From Candidatus Gemmiger stercorigallinarum (GTDB taxonomy: Bacteria > Bacillota > Clostridia > Oscillospirales > Ruminococcaceae), in contig DWWX01000042.1 of the NCBI GenBank assembly GCA_019119495.1, positions 35,033 through 99,032 of the forward strand: a stretch of 64,000 nt of DNA. Reading direction: 5' to 3'. Positions 28,021 to 35,808 of this stretch are shown piece by piece. The position numbers and the translations under genes are program-made. The notes below the pieces were generated by a model that made no database searches, had not been told where the DNA came from, and worked only from the letters and a program-made list of their open reading frames with translations. The stretch's first letter is position 1; each line of letters starts with the position of its first letter.

Positions 28021-28230
28021 ATGGGATACAGCACGCTGGAACAGAAGATCGCCGAGCGGGGCATCAAAAAATCCGTGATCGCAGCAGCCGCCGGTATCAC
28101 AACGCAGGCGCTGAACAACAAGCTCTGCGGGAAAAGCCCGTTCACCTGGCCGGAGGTTTTGACCATCCAGCGATGCTTTTTCCCGGATATGACGAAAGAT
28201 GAACTGTTCCGGCTGGAATCCGCCGGCTGA
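28021..28230 (+). CDS. Small Cro-like DNA-binding protein
   Basis: 69 residues from ATG 28021 (an in-frame ATG at 28009 would add 4 but overlaps the GAGAGG ribosome site). A single helix-turn-helix: LEQKIAERGIKKSVIAAAAG, ITTQALNNKLCGK, then TWPEVLTIQRCFF. Resembles phage-type Cro/Cox regulators. Driven by a near-consensus promoter opposite the XRE repressor. The acyltransferase frame begins inside its 3' end. Confidence 0.8.
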   Translation: MGYSTLEQKIAERGIKKSVIAAAAGITTQALNNKLCGKSPFTWPEVLTIQRCFFPDMTKDELFRLESAG

Positions 28231-29296
28231 ACCGGGCCGCTGCCAAAGCGGGCCGCCCGCCCCAAGGCCGGCCGGCGGCGAAAAGACAAGGGTCCCGTTT
28301 TTGGATGTTTTGAAAGGAGTCTGCCTGTTTGGCGTGATATTGGGTCACCTGTGCACCTGGCAGATCGGGGAGATCCTGCCCGGCACGGCGCAGTGGAATG
28401 TTTCCAACCTGTACAACAACATCTGCCGGGTATGCGTGCCGGTGTTTCTGATGGTGACCGGCTGGCTTGTGCTGGGCCGCAGGGATTGCCGGCAGGCCGA
28501 GGGAAAAAGCTGGCGGAAGGCCGGGCATTTCCTGCTTTGCTACCTGGTCTGGTCGGCGGGCTACGCCCTGATCGGCCGGCAGGGCGGGGGGCTGGACCTG
28601 CCGAGCTTTGCGCGCGGGGTCCTGCAGGGGGAGTTCCACCTGTGGTATCTTTTGCTGCTCAGCGGCGTCTATGCCATGCTGCCGCTGCTGGTGCGCATCA
28701 CCCGCCGCAGGCGGGATACCGACCGCGCTTTGCTGGTCGCGTTTGCCAGCACCATCCTGCTGCCCTCGCTGGCCGGGGTCCCGGGCTTTGGGTGGATGGA
28801 GGGCTTTCTGGACAAATTTTATCTGGATACCGGCTACCTGTTCTATCTGCTGCTGGGGTGCCGGATGCGCCGCTGGCCGCTGCAAGCGCCGGCAAGGCGG
28901 TGCGTTTTTCTGGCCGGGGGGATCGGCACGCTGTGGAGCATGGCGGCGACGTGGCGGCTTTCCTGCCAAAGCGGCGTGTTTTCGGATTTTTGGCTGGATC
29001 AAAGAAGGCTCAACGTGGCCTGCGGCGCGGCGGCGGTATTTCTGTTGTTTCAGCAGATCCCGAAACTGCCGCCGCAGGGGCGGGCGGCGCGCATCTTTCG
29101 GGCGCTGGCCAACCGCAGCCTGGGCGTTTACCTGGTCCATGTGGCGTTTCTGCTGGGGCTGCGGAAATTCGGGATATCCACCTATGCGCTGCCAGCGGTC
29201 TGGTGGCTGCCGGTACTGGCCGCGGCCGTGCTGGCCGCCAGCTGGGCGGCGGTTTCTCTGGCATCGCATATCCCGTTTGTGAAAAGGTTCGTATGA
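28199..29296 (+). CDS. Acyltransferase-3 family integral membrane protein
   Basis: 365 residues from ATG 28199 (overlapping the Cro-like gene by 32 bases); the true start may be later because the first 33 residues are Pro/Gly-rich and not membrane-like. About ten hydrophobic helices. Matches the Acyl_transf_3/OafA-WecH pattern: FLDVLKGVCLFGVILGH (catalytic-type His), VCVPVFLMVTGWLVLG, and the late helix SLGVYLVHVAFLLGL. Such enzymes O-acetylate surface polysaccharides or peptidoglycan; the target here is unknown. Confidence 0.82.
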   Translation: MNCSGWNPPAEPGRCQSGPPAPRPAGGEKTRVPFLDVLKGVCLFGVILGHLCTWQIGEILPGTAQWNVSNLYNNICRVCVPVFLMVTGWLVLGRRDCRQAEGKSWRKAGHFLLCYLVWSAGYALIGRQGGGLDLPSFARGVLQGEFHLWYLLLLSGVYAMLPLLVRITRRRRDTDRALLVAFASTILLPSLAGVPGFGWMEGFLDKFYLDTGYLFYLLLGCRMRRWPLQAPARRCVFLAGGIGTLWSMAATWRLSCQSGVFSDFWLDQRRLNVACGAAAVFLLFQQIPKLPPQGRAARIFRALANRSLGVYLVHVAFLLGLRKFGISTYALPAVWWLPVLAAAVLAASWAAVSLASHIPFVKRFV

Positions 29297-29312
29297 CCGG
29301 GAGGAAACCAAT

Positions 29313-29543
29313 ATGCACAGCAAGCGATGGAAGCTGGCGGTTTTGGGCCTGCTGCTGGCAGTTCTGCTGGCGGGCTGCCTGCCGGAGGGCGGCATCTTCG
29401 GCCATGGCGGCAGCAGCCCGCGGCCGGAGTTTGCAGGCTCGCCGATGGCGGGGGAAGAAGCAGGCGGCGAATCAAGAGCAAGGCCGCCTGCCGGGGCGTC
29501 TGCACGGCAACAGAAGGACAAGGAACCCCAGAATATGTGGTAA
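29313..29543 (+). CDS. Small putative lipoprotein
   Basis: 76 residues. A type II signal peptide with lipobox LLAGC (Cys near residue 22), then a low-complexity Gly/Pro/Ser/Arg mature part of about 55 residues with no recognised domain. GGGAGGA precedes the ATG. Follows the acyltransferase by 16 bases, so probably co-transcribed. Function unknown. Confidence 0.65.
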   Translation: MHSKRWKLAVLGLLLAVLLAGCLPEGGIFGHGGSSPRPEFAGSPMAGEEAGGESRARPPAGASARQQKDKEPQNMW

Positions 29544-29622
29544 CCTTTGCTGACTTGGTGTCAAAAATGATTAAAAATGAATAATATGTGTAAAAAATAT
29601 GGCAAATAAGACGAAGAACCCA

Positions 29623-29651
29623 TTGCATTTTTCACAAATGTGTACTATACT
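29623..29651 (+). promoter_or_regulatory. Promoter of the Ala-rich secreted protein
   Basis: TTGCAT, 17-base spacer, TATACT, about 80 bases upstream of the ATG. Confidence 0.7.
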
Positions 29652-29729
29652 TGAATTGCCAAACAGAAAACAGCCGCCCTCCCGTTTGGAAAAAGCAATC
29701 AGGGCGGACTCAAAGGAGGTACTTAAGGT

Positions 29730-30374
29730 ATGAAAAAACTGATCTCTATGCTGCTGACATTGACGCTGCTGGCTGCTTTGTCGGTGCCTGTCCTGGCCGA
29801 AAACCCGATCCAGGCTGCCGCCGATGCCCGTGAAGCCGCCTATGCCCAGGCAGTCGCGGCCTACCAGGACCAGATCGCTGCCAAAGAGGACGCTTACGTC
29901 AAGGCAGTGAACGCTTACTCGGCACAGGCTGCGGCCAAGGCCGACGCGGAAGCCGCCGCCATCGTGGCCGCCGGCAACGCCGCCCACGCCGCCCAGCTGG
30001 CCCAGAACGACGCCATCGCCGCCTATGCGCAGTCCCTGCGTGACGACCAGGCCGCCAAGAATGCTGCCTACGCCGGCGCGATCGCTGCGTATCAGGCACA
30101 GATCGCTGCCAAGGAAGAAGCATACCTTGACGCTGTTGCCGCCTACGTTGCACAGGCCGCCGCCAAGGCCGATGCGGAAGCCGCCGCCATCGTGGCCGCC
30201 GGCAACGCCGCCCATGCCGCCCAGCTGGCCCAGAACGACGCCATCGTCGCTTACGGCAATTCTGTCCAGGCCGCCGCGGACGCCCGGAACGCCGCTTACC
30301 TGAACGCCATCGCCGCCTACCAGGCCCAGATCGCCGCGCAGGAGGCCGCTTATCTGGCCGCTTTGGGGCTGTAA
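29730..30374 (+). CDS. Secreted alanine-rich coiled-coil repeat protein
   Basis: 214 residues. A signal peptide (about residues 1-23, cleavage after VLA) is followed by an almost purely helical, Ala-rich mature protein. Two long repeats of about 75 residues share AAAKADAEAAAIVAAGNAAH followed by AAQLAQNDAI; shorter AAYQAQIAAKE units recur throughout. DNA repeats are nearly identical 225 bases apart (near 29937 and 30162), indicating recent duplication. No membrane anchor, sorting signal or cysteine. Perfect AAAGGAGG site. Has its own promoter and terminator. Function unknown; a secreted fibrous or surface-layer-associated protein is a guess. Confidence 0.75.
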   Translation: MKKLISMLLTLTLLAALSVPVLAENPIQAAADAREAAYAQAVAAYQDQIAAKEDAYVKAVNAYSAQAAAKADAEAAAIVAAGNAAHAAQLAQNDAIAAYAQSLRDDQAAKNAAYAGAIAAYQAQIAAKEEAYLDAVAAYVAQAAAKADAEAAAIVAAGNAAHAAQLAQNDAIVAYGNSVQAAADARNAAYLNAIAAYQAQIAAQEAAYLAALGL

Positions 30375-30446
30375 GATCCCCTGTGAACAGCCTGCGGCTG
30401 AAATGCTGCACACAGGCTGACGATTTGCAGAACTGACAGAATATGT

Positions 30447-30497
30447 CCCGGCCGCCTGCACGATCTGCCAAGGCAGGCGGCCGGGCATTTCTTTTTT
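30447..30497 (+). terminator. Terminator after the Ala-rich gene
   Basis: CCCGGCCGCCTGC pairs with GCAGGCGGCCGGG, followed by CATTTCTTTTTT. Confidence 0.85.
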
Positions 30498-30678
30498 CAA
30501 AGCTGCGGGAAGCTGAAACGACCGGGCTGCCTGCATATAACTGAAATTTATATCGAAAGGGAGCCGGCAGACGGAAACGCCCCAAAAAGATGCAAAAAAT
30601 TTGACAGAAAAGCCTTGACAACGGGGGTCCTTTTCCCTATAATAATAAGGCACCTTTTATTTAGGATGCGGAATATGT

Positions 30679-30755
30679 GGCGGTATAGCTCAGTTGGCTA
30701 GAGCATTCGGTTCATACCCGAAGTGTCACCGGTTCAAATCCAGTTACCGCTACCA
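30679..30755 (+). tRNA. tRNA-Met (CAT), elongator type
   Basis: 77 bases including encoded CCA. Acceptor GGCGGTA/TACCGCT, D-loop AGTTGGCTAGA, anticodon stem TTCGG/CCGAA around TTCATAC, T-loop GGTTCAAATCC. The G1-type acceptor end and overall sequence resemble the Bacillus elongator tRNA-Met rather than the initiator. Confidence 0.93.
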
Positions 30756-30757
30756 AT

Positions 30758-30839
30758 ATACAGGATTTCGCTAAAATACTTGGGGGCCGGCCGCAATCGT
30801 GGCCGGGGAGTAGCTTGCTGTTTTAGCGAAATCTTGTAT
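30758..30839. repeat. Long hairpin between tRNA-Met and tRNA-Glu
   Basis: 19-bp arms, ATACAGGATTTCGCTAAAA and TTTTAGCGAAATCTTGTAT (one G-T pair), enclose a loop with its own CCGGCC/GGCCGG stem. It begins 3 bases after the tRNA-Met CCA and ends 5 bases before tRNA-Glu, filling the spacer. Confidence 0.75.
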
Positions 30840-30844
30840 TATAT

Positions 30845-30919
30845 GGCCCGTTGGTCAAGCGGTTAAGACACGGCCCTTTCACGGCTGTAACATGGGTTCG
30901 ATTCCCGTACGGGTCACCA
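30845..30919 (+). tRNA. tRNA-Glu (TTC)
   Basis: 75 bases including encoded CCA. Acceptor GGCCCGT/ACGGGTC, anticodon loop CTTTCAC, T-arm TGGGTTCGATTCCCG. Very similar to Bacillus tRNA-Glu. Confidence 0.95.
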
Positions 30920-30921
30920 AA

Positions 30922-31324
30922 CACCTGCCTTGCAAAAAGGCAGGTGCTTTTTTGTATCCGGAGCCAGAAAAAAGCGAGAACCCCGGTGACCCGTACGGGA
31001 ATCGAACAGCCCGTGCCGGACGCGGCGTAGCCGGCGGTCCCGTCCGGCTTGAGACAGTCCGGTGGACTGTCTCAAAGGGCGCGGGAGATTCCCGCCCCGC
31101 GGGCAGGGAAAGGCAAACACCTGCCTTGTAACAAGGCAGGTGCTTTTTTGTATCCGGAGCCAGGAAAAAGCGAGAGACCCGGCGACCCGTACGGGAATCG
31201 AACAGCCCGTGCCGGACGCCTCAGAATTTGATATGCCGGCGGTCCCGTCCGGCTTGAGACAGTCCGGTGGACTGTCTCAAAGGGCGCGGGCACACCTGCC
31301 TTTTTACGGGGCAGGTGCTTTTTT
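30922..31324. repeat. Tandem terminator array with inverted tRNA-Glu fragments
   Basis: Three near-identical hairpin terminators (CACCTGCCTT/AAGGCAGGTG plus TTTTTT) at 30922-30953, 31118-31149 and 31293-31324. Each is followed by GTATCCGGAGCCAG...GAGA. After the first comes an exact 23-base reverse complement of tRNA-Glu bases 30896-30918 (30985-31007); after the second, a 22/23 match (31181-31203). Then a shared block with the perfect hairpin TTGAGACAGTCC/GGACTGTCTCAA (31049-31075, 31254-31280). After the third, only the start of the unit remains. No coding gene is visible. Confidence 0.8.
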
Positions 31325-31458
31325 GTATCCGGAGCCAGGAAAAGAGAGAAACCCGGTGTTCCATTAAGGTGATCCTTAACATGCTGCGCCAAATGTGTGT
31401 ACCTTGGATCGTTATACTGATTGAAGCGATCCGCACAAGATGGACATGGAGGACAAAT

Positions 31459-32397
31459 ATGGAAAACAGGGGCGAACTGATTTTTACCACGAAACACTTA
31501 TATAAGGAATACCGGTATACGGCAGCATTACAGGATGTAAATATCACGATCCCGCGCGGGCAAATTTATGGCCTGATCGGAGAAAACGGCGCGGGTAAAA
31601 CGACCCTGCTGAGGATCCTTTGCGGGTTGACTCGCCCGTCCCGGGGCAGGGTGTTTCTATTTGGTGCGGAAAATGCTGCCGATCAGATCAAAATGCGCCG
31701 CCGGATGGGATGTCTTGTGGACGGTCCTGCTTTATACGCGGATTTAACGGCTTGGCAAAATCTGAAAGTACAGTGCCTGCAGCGGGGGCTGGACGAAGCG
31801 GCTATTGCCCCTACCCTGCAATTGGTGGGTCTGAAGGATACAGGCGGCAAGCCGGCAGGAAAATTCTCGCTGGGGATGCGGCAGCGGCTGGGGCTGGCAA
31901 TTGCGCTTTTGGATAAGCCGGAATTTTTGGTGTTGGATGAACCACTCAATGGGCTGGACCCGATGGGGATCCAGGAGCTGCGGCATCTTTTGGAAAAACT
32001 GAACCGGGAACAGGGGATGACGATTTTGCTTTCCAGCCATATCCTCAGCGAGCTGCACCAGCTTGCCACCAGCTACGGTATCTTGCATAGGGGGCGGCTG
32101 CTGGAACAGCTGACGGCGCAAGAACTGGATGCCCGCTGCGAAAAGTATCTGCTGGTCCGGACCGACAATGATCGGCAGGCAACAGGGATCCTTTGCAGGA
32201 CGTTCCCGGATACACGCTGCCAGGCAACGGCGGAGGGGCTGCGCTTGGCCCCGGTGAAAACGGATGCGGCTGTTGCTGTGGCCGGCATACTGGTGGAAAA
32301 CGGCCTGCAAGTGCAGGAACTGGCGGTGCGCAGCGAGGGGCTGGAGGCATATTTCACGGCGCTGGTGGGAGGTGACAGTCATGCTGATGCAGGCTGA
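31459..32397 (+). CDS. ABC transporter ATP-binding protein (exporter type)
   Basis: 312 residues. Walker A GENGAGKTT (about 42), Q-loop region, signature FSLGMRQRLGLA (about 137), Walker B FLVLDEPLNG (about 158) and the switch His in LLSSHILSEL. The C-terminal 90 residues match the extension of CcmA/BcrA-type ATPases used for lantibiotic immunity or lipid export. GGAGG lies 7 bases before the ATG. Overlaps the permease by 17 bases. Third-position composition is visibly less GC-rich than in core genes, consistent with an acquired segment beside tRNA-Glu. Confidence 0.9.
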   Translation: MENRGELIFTTKHLYKEYRYTAALQDVNITIPRGQIYGLIGENGAGKTTLLRILCGLTRPSRGRVFLFGAENAADQIKMRRRMGCLVDGPALYADLTAWQNLKVQCLQRGLDEAAIAPTLQLVGLKDTGGKPAGKFSLGMRQRLGLAIALLDKPEFLVLDEPLNGLDPMGIQELRHLLEKLNREQGMTILLSSHILSELHQLATSYGILHRGRLLEQLTAQELDARCEKYLLVRTDNDRQATGILCRTFPDTRCQATAEGLRLAPVKTDAAVAVAGILVENGLQVQELAVRSEGLEAYFTALVGGDSHADAG

Positions 32398-34045
32398 AGC
32401 GGAAGGGATCAAGCTGTTTTATGCAAAAGCAAAGCTTTGGGCTGTGCTGGGGTTTGTATTGATGCTGCTGTGGTTTGTCAGCAGCGGGACCATGTATTTT
32501 ATGGTGGCGGGCGATCTTTTGGAGCCGCTGGCCTCCATCGGGTTCTTCAAGGACGTGCCAATGGCAAGCGGGCAATCTGGCCTGCAGTTGGTGCGCAGTT
32601 CCCAGAGCATGACGGTGTTTAGCTGGCTGATCCCTCTTAATCTGTGCGTTGCGCAGTTTGCAGAGGAACGCCGGGCACGCACCGATGAACTTCTTGTCAG
32701 TCACGGGGGACGTCTGGTCGCGCTGTATCGCACCAAATTCTGGATGGTCTGCAGTGTTTCTCTGCTTTTGCAGCTGGCTTTTTACGGAATTTGCTTTGTT
32801 ATCACGGCCATTCAAATGGGGATGGCGCCTGCGCCCGGAAGTATCCTGCTGTTTTGTATGGTATCGATGGCAAATCTTCTGGTACTAGGGGCGTTTCTGG
32901 CATTAGCAGCGGCCGTTACACTCTGGTTGAAAAATCATGCAGCTGCAGTACTTGCAACAAGCATTCTCCCCTTGGCGGGGGTGCTGCTTTACCAGGTGAA
33001 TTATGAAGAGTTTGCTGAGCAGCCCCTTGTGATGCAGCTGGCAGCCAAAGCGATGCCTACCTATTATTGGTCCCGGCTGTGCGCCTTGAATATCACGCCG
33101 CAGTTTTGCGGCGAGATGGTGGTTTGGATGATCCCGACGCTTGCTGTCGGGGCAGGTCTGGGGTGGAGCGCCCTCCACCGTCCGGAAACCGAAAAGAGGC
33201 ACCGCACTGGAAAGGCGCATAGGATCCTGTGGAAGATGGAAAGATCCGCCGTGAGGAAAAAAACGCACCGGGCCAGCAGCTTTTCTTCCTCTCTGTATGC
33301 TCTTTGCTGTACCCGTCTGCCGGGATTTTTAGCCCTGTTCGGTGCGCTGTGCATAGCGTTTGCCCTGGAAGTCAAGGATTCGCAAATCGTGGACATAACC
33401 TGGGTCGACGGCAGGCGGGTGGGAATTTTCCCCGGTGGTTCATTGCCGGCAGGGGATGTGGCCGATACAGCTCTTGGCACAGTCCTATCAGTGGGGATCC
33501 TTATATGGATCGCTGTCATTCTTGTGGCAGTGACGGCATTTCGCCAAAGAAAAACGGCAGGCGCTGCCCGATTGGGGGTGGCCCATGGCGTAGGCCTTGT
33601 TCGGCATACGGTTGGCAGCTTTGCGGCGGACACAGTTTTGCTGCAGGGGTGGTATGCAATGCTGTACGTTCTGCTGGGGGTGATCACGGGGGCTATTTCC
33701 CAGCCGGTACGGATGGCATCCTTCTGGATGCAGAGCGCCTGGATTTTGCAGGCAAGCTATGCAATGATCTGGATGATATGTCAGCTTTGCCGGAGTGAGC
33801 TGGCCGGAGCTACCTTCTGTTTTGTGGTAACTCTGGCCGGAGTGATCGTAAGTGTCTCTGCGCCGGACCCGGCCGCTGTTTCCTTTTTGTCCGCTCTGGT
33901 GTTTTATGCAACGCCCATGCCCTACTGGCTGGCTTTGGGGGGAGGACATTCGATTCTTTGCCAGGCTGTTGGCTATGGTGTGGGCGTTACTGCCTTGTGC
34001 TTGGCGGCAACATTGACAGTCGCGGCGGCGCGGGATGTGGAATAA
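32381..34045 (+). CDS. Large ABC-2-type permease with two membrane halves
   Basis: 554 residues. About six hydrophobic helices in residues 15-270, a basic cytoplasmic linker (about 275-310, RPETEKRHRTGKAHR...), then about six more helices to the end. It looks like two ABC-2 permease modules fused in one chain. The N-terminal module has the typical cytoplasmic EERRARTDELLVSHGGR motif. GGGAGGTGA precedes the ATG. Partner of the ATPase just upstream; exported substrate unknown. Confidence 0.8.
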   Translation: MLMQAEAEGIKLFYAKAKLWAVLGFVLMLLWFVSSGTMYFMVAGDLLEPLASIGFFKDVPMASGQSGLQLVRSSQSMTVFSWLIPLNLCVAQFAEERRARTDELLVSHGGRLVALYRTKFWMVCSVSLLLQLAFYGICFVITAIQMGMAPAPGSILLFCMVSMANLLVLGAFLALAAAVTLWLKNHAAAVLATSILPLAGVLLYQVNYEEFAEQPLVMQLAAKAMPTYYWSRLCALNITPQFCGEMVVWMIPTLAVGAGLGWSALHRPETEKRHRTGKAHRILWKMERSAVRKKTHRASSFSSSLYALCCTRLPGFLALFGALCIAFALEVKDSQIVDITWVDGRRVGIFPGGSLPAGDVADTALGTVLSVGILIWIAVILVAVTAFRQRKTAGAARLGVAHGVGLVRHTVGSFAADTVLLQGWYAMLYVLLGVITGAISQPVRMASFWMQSAWILQASYAMIWMICQLCRSELAGATFCFVVTLAGVIVSVSAPDPAAVSFLSALVFYATPMPYWLALGGGHSILCQAVGYGVGVTALCLAATLTVAAARDVE

Positions 34046-34072
34046 AATGCGGTATAGTACGATAATACGATA

Positions 34073-34108
34073 AAAAACCGTGCGCTCTGTACAGAGCGCA
34101 CGGTTTTT
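34073..34108. terminator. Bidirectional terminator between ABC permease and carboxypeptidase
   Basis: Perfect palindrome, arms AAAAACCGTGCGCTCTGT and its complement, giving T-runs on both strands. The genes converge here. Confidence 0.92.
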
Positions 34109-34130
34109 GCTCTGCAAGCGGAAACGGCGG

Positions 34131-35192
34131 CTATCCGCCGCAGGCGTCGGACAGGCGGGTGTAGACCGTCACAGCATCCTGCACATGCAGCGGCGCGGTC
34201 GAGTGGTCGCCGGGGGCGTCGGCGGTGACCAGGATGTACTCCTGCCCGTCCAGTTCGGCCAGGCTGGCCAGGCACTGGCCGGCCTCGCTGGTGTAGCCGG
34301 TCTTGCCGCCCAGCAGCACGGCCCTGCCGGTGCTTTCCCCGTCCAAAGCCGCGAACATCGAGCTTTGCAGCAAAATGCCGTCGGGGTGGGCGTCGGTCGC
34401 GGCGGTGGTGTATTGCCTGGCCGTGAATACCTGGCGGAAGGTCTCGTTATCCAGGGCGGCGTCCAGCAGCAGCGCAATGTCCCGCACGGTGGAGACATGC
34501 GCCGGGTCCTGGAGGCCGGTGGCGTTGCAGAAATGGGTATCCTGCATGCCCAGCGCGGCGGCCCGCTGGTTCATGCGCTGTACAAAGGTCTGTTCGTCCC
34601 CGGCCGCGCTGCAGGCCAGCGTGACGCTGCACTCGGCGCCGGAGGGCAGCAGCGCGCCGTACAGCAGATCCCGCACCGGGACGGTCTCGCCGGCGGCAAA
34701 GCCCGCCAGGGAGGCGTTGGCCTGCCACAGCGGCGGGAAGATGCCGTCCTCCAGCGTGACCGGCGCGTCCAGGTCGGGCAGGGACTCGGCCGCCAGCAGC
34801 ACCGTCATGATCTTGGTCAGCGATGCCGGGTACAGCACTGCGTCGGCGTCCCGGCTGCCCAGAACCTCTCCGCCGCGGCGGATCAGGATGGCATGGGGGC
34901 TGTTCAGCCCGCTCAGGTCAACGGTGACAGGGGTCGGCGGCGGTGTTTGTGTGTCAGCCGCTGCGGCGCCGGCGGGCGGCGCAGCGGGCAGCAGCCTGCC
35001 CCCGACCGCCAGCCCCAGCGGGATCAGCACCAGCAGCGACAGGACAAAGGTGCCGGCAAACCGGCAGAGCGCCTGGAGCGGTGTGTCCCGCCGGACGCGG
35101 CGGCGGGGTCTCCCCTGCCGGCGCGGCGGGCGGCGGTGCGGGGCCGGCCGTTTGACGGGAACGGCCGGACGGTTTGTGCGGGGCGGATCCAC
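34131..35192 (-). CDS. D-alanyl-D-alanine carboxypeptidase, PBP5/DacF family
   Basis: 353 residues from a GTG start 10 bases after AAAGGAG. Basic Arg/Pro-rich N-terminus (about 45 residues), one membrane helix (LCRFAGTFVLSLLVLIPLGL), then a peptidase S11 domain. SxxK is ASLTKIMT; KTG is GGKTGYTSEAG. The SxN position reads SGA (LLPSGAECS), lacking the usual Asn. Trims the fifth D-Ala of peptidoglycan stem peptides outside the membrane. The N-terminal anchor replaces the C-terminal amphipathic anchor of PBP5. Its promoter region is duplicated upstream. Confidence 0.88.
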   Translation of the reverse strand: MDPPRTNRPAVPVKRPAPHRRPPRRQGRPRRRVRRDTPLQALCRFAGTFVLSLLVLIPLGLAVGGRLLPAAPPAGAAAADTQTPPPTPVTVDLSGLNSPHAILIRRGGEVLGSRDADAVLYPASLTKIMTVLLAAESLPDLDAPVTLEDGIFPPLWQANASLAGFAAGETVPVRDLLYGALLPSGAECSVTLACSAAGDEQTFVQRMNQRAAALGMQDTHFCNATGLQDPAHVSTVRDIALLLDAALDNETFRQVFTARQYTTAATDAHPDGILLQSSMFAALDGESTGRAVLLGGKTGYTSEAGQCLASLAELDGQEYILVTADAPGDHSTAPLHVQDAVTVYTRLSDACGG

Positions 35193-35199
35193 GGATGCA

Positions 35200-35475
35200 G
35201 GTCTCCTTTCTGCCGGGGTGCCCCGGCCGGTAAAAAGAGTATAGCACCGGTAAATCAAAAATACCTTGAAACGGTGCGGCGCCGTCTGCAGGCGGGGGCG
35301 CAGCATTTTGCCCGGAACGCGGCGCCCGCGGTGCGGCGGGGCTGCACCGTCCGCCGGAAGGATCGGGATGTCCTTTGCCGGGGAACGTCATGGGTGGGGC
35401 CTCCTTTTTTGCCGGGGCAGCGCTCCGGCCGATAAGACGAGTATAGCACCCGCGTGGCGGCCATACCTTGAAAAA
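35200..35475 (-). promoter_or_regulatory. Duplicated promoter/leader upstream of the carboxypeptidase gene
   Basis: Two copies about 200 bases apart each read (minus strand) CAAGGTAT, GGTGCTATACTC (extended -10; TATACT at 35243-35238 and 35445-35440), CGGCCGG and a CCCCGGCA...AAGGAG ribosome site. The nearer copy leads to the GTG of the carboxypeptidase; the distal one leads to an ATG (35391) whose frame does not look like a real protein. Confidence 0.55.
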
Positions 35476-35515
35476 ATCTGATATTTTCCTTGTAAAAGTT
35501 CTTCGGCCGCAAAAA

Positions 35516-35531
35516 TGTTCCACGTGGAACA
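35516..35531. promoter_or_regulatory. parS centromere site 1
   Basis: TGTTCCACGTGGAACA, a perfect 16-bp palindrome and the standard Firmicute parS sequence bound by ParB/Spo0J. 278 bases upstream of parA. Confidence 0.95.
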
Positions 35532-35808
35532 TTTTGGGCGCGGTGGGCGGAAAAAGCGGCCCCTCCCCTGCCCTGAAAACCAGAAAAAACGCCAAAAATG
35601 CCGCCCCTGCCTTTTTATTGTGCCTTGCCTGTGCTATAATGGGAACATCGGGCGGCCAAAACGCCATGTTTGGCGGGATTTGGCCGCAAAAAAACGTACA
35701 GGCCGGGGCATCCCCTGCCCCAAAGCGGCTGTTTTTTGGCGGCCGCGGCGGGACGGACCGGCCGGCAGCATGCAAACCATTTGATTTCACGGTGTCCGGG
35801 AGGAGAGT

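Noticed and set aside
27523..28230. Prophage remnant
   Set aside because: Only the repressor/Cro-like pair is present; no integrase, structural or lysis genes in the following 5 kb.
30922..31324. CRISPR-like array
   Set aside because: Only two to three long units containing terminators and tRNA pieces; no short regular repeats with unique spacers and no cas genes.
35179..35391. Small protein starting at ATG 35391 (minus)
   Set aside because: Good ribosome site, but the frame runs on out of frame into the carboxypeptidase gene and has no coherent domain; more likely a duplicated leader.
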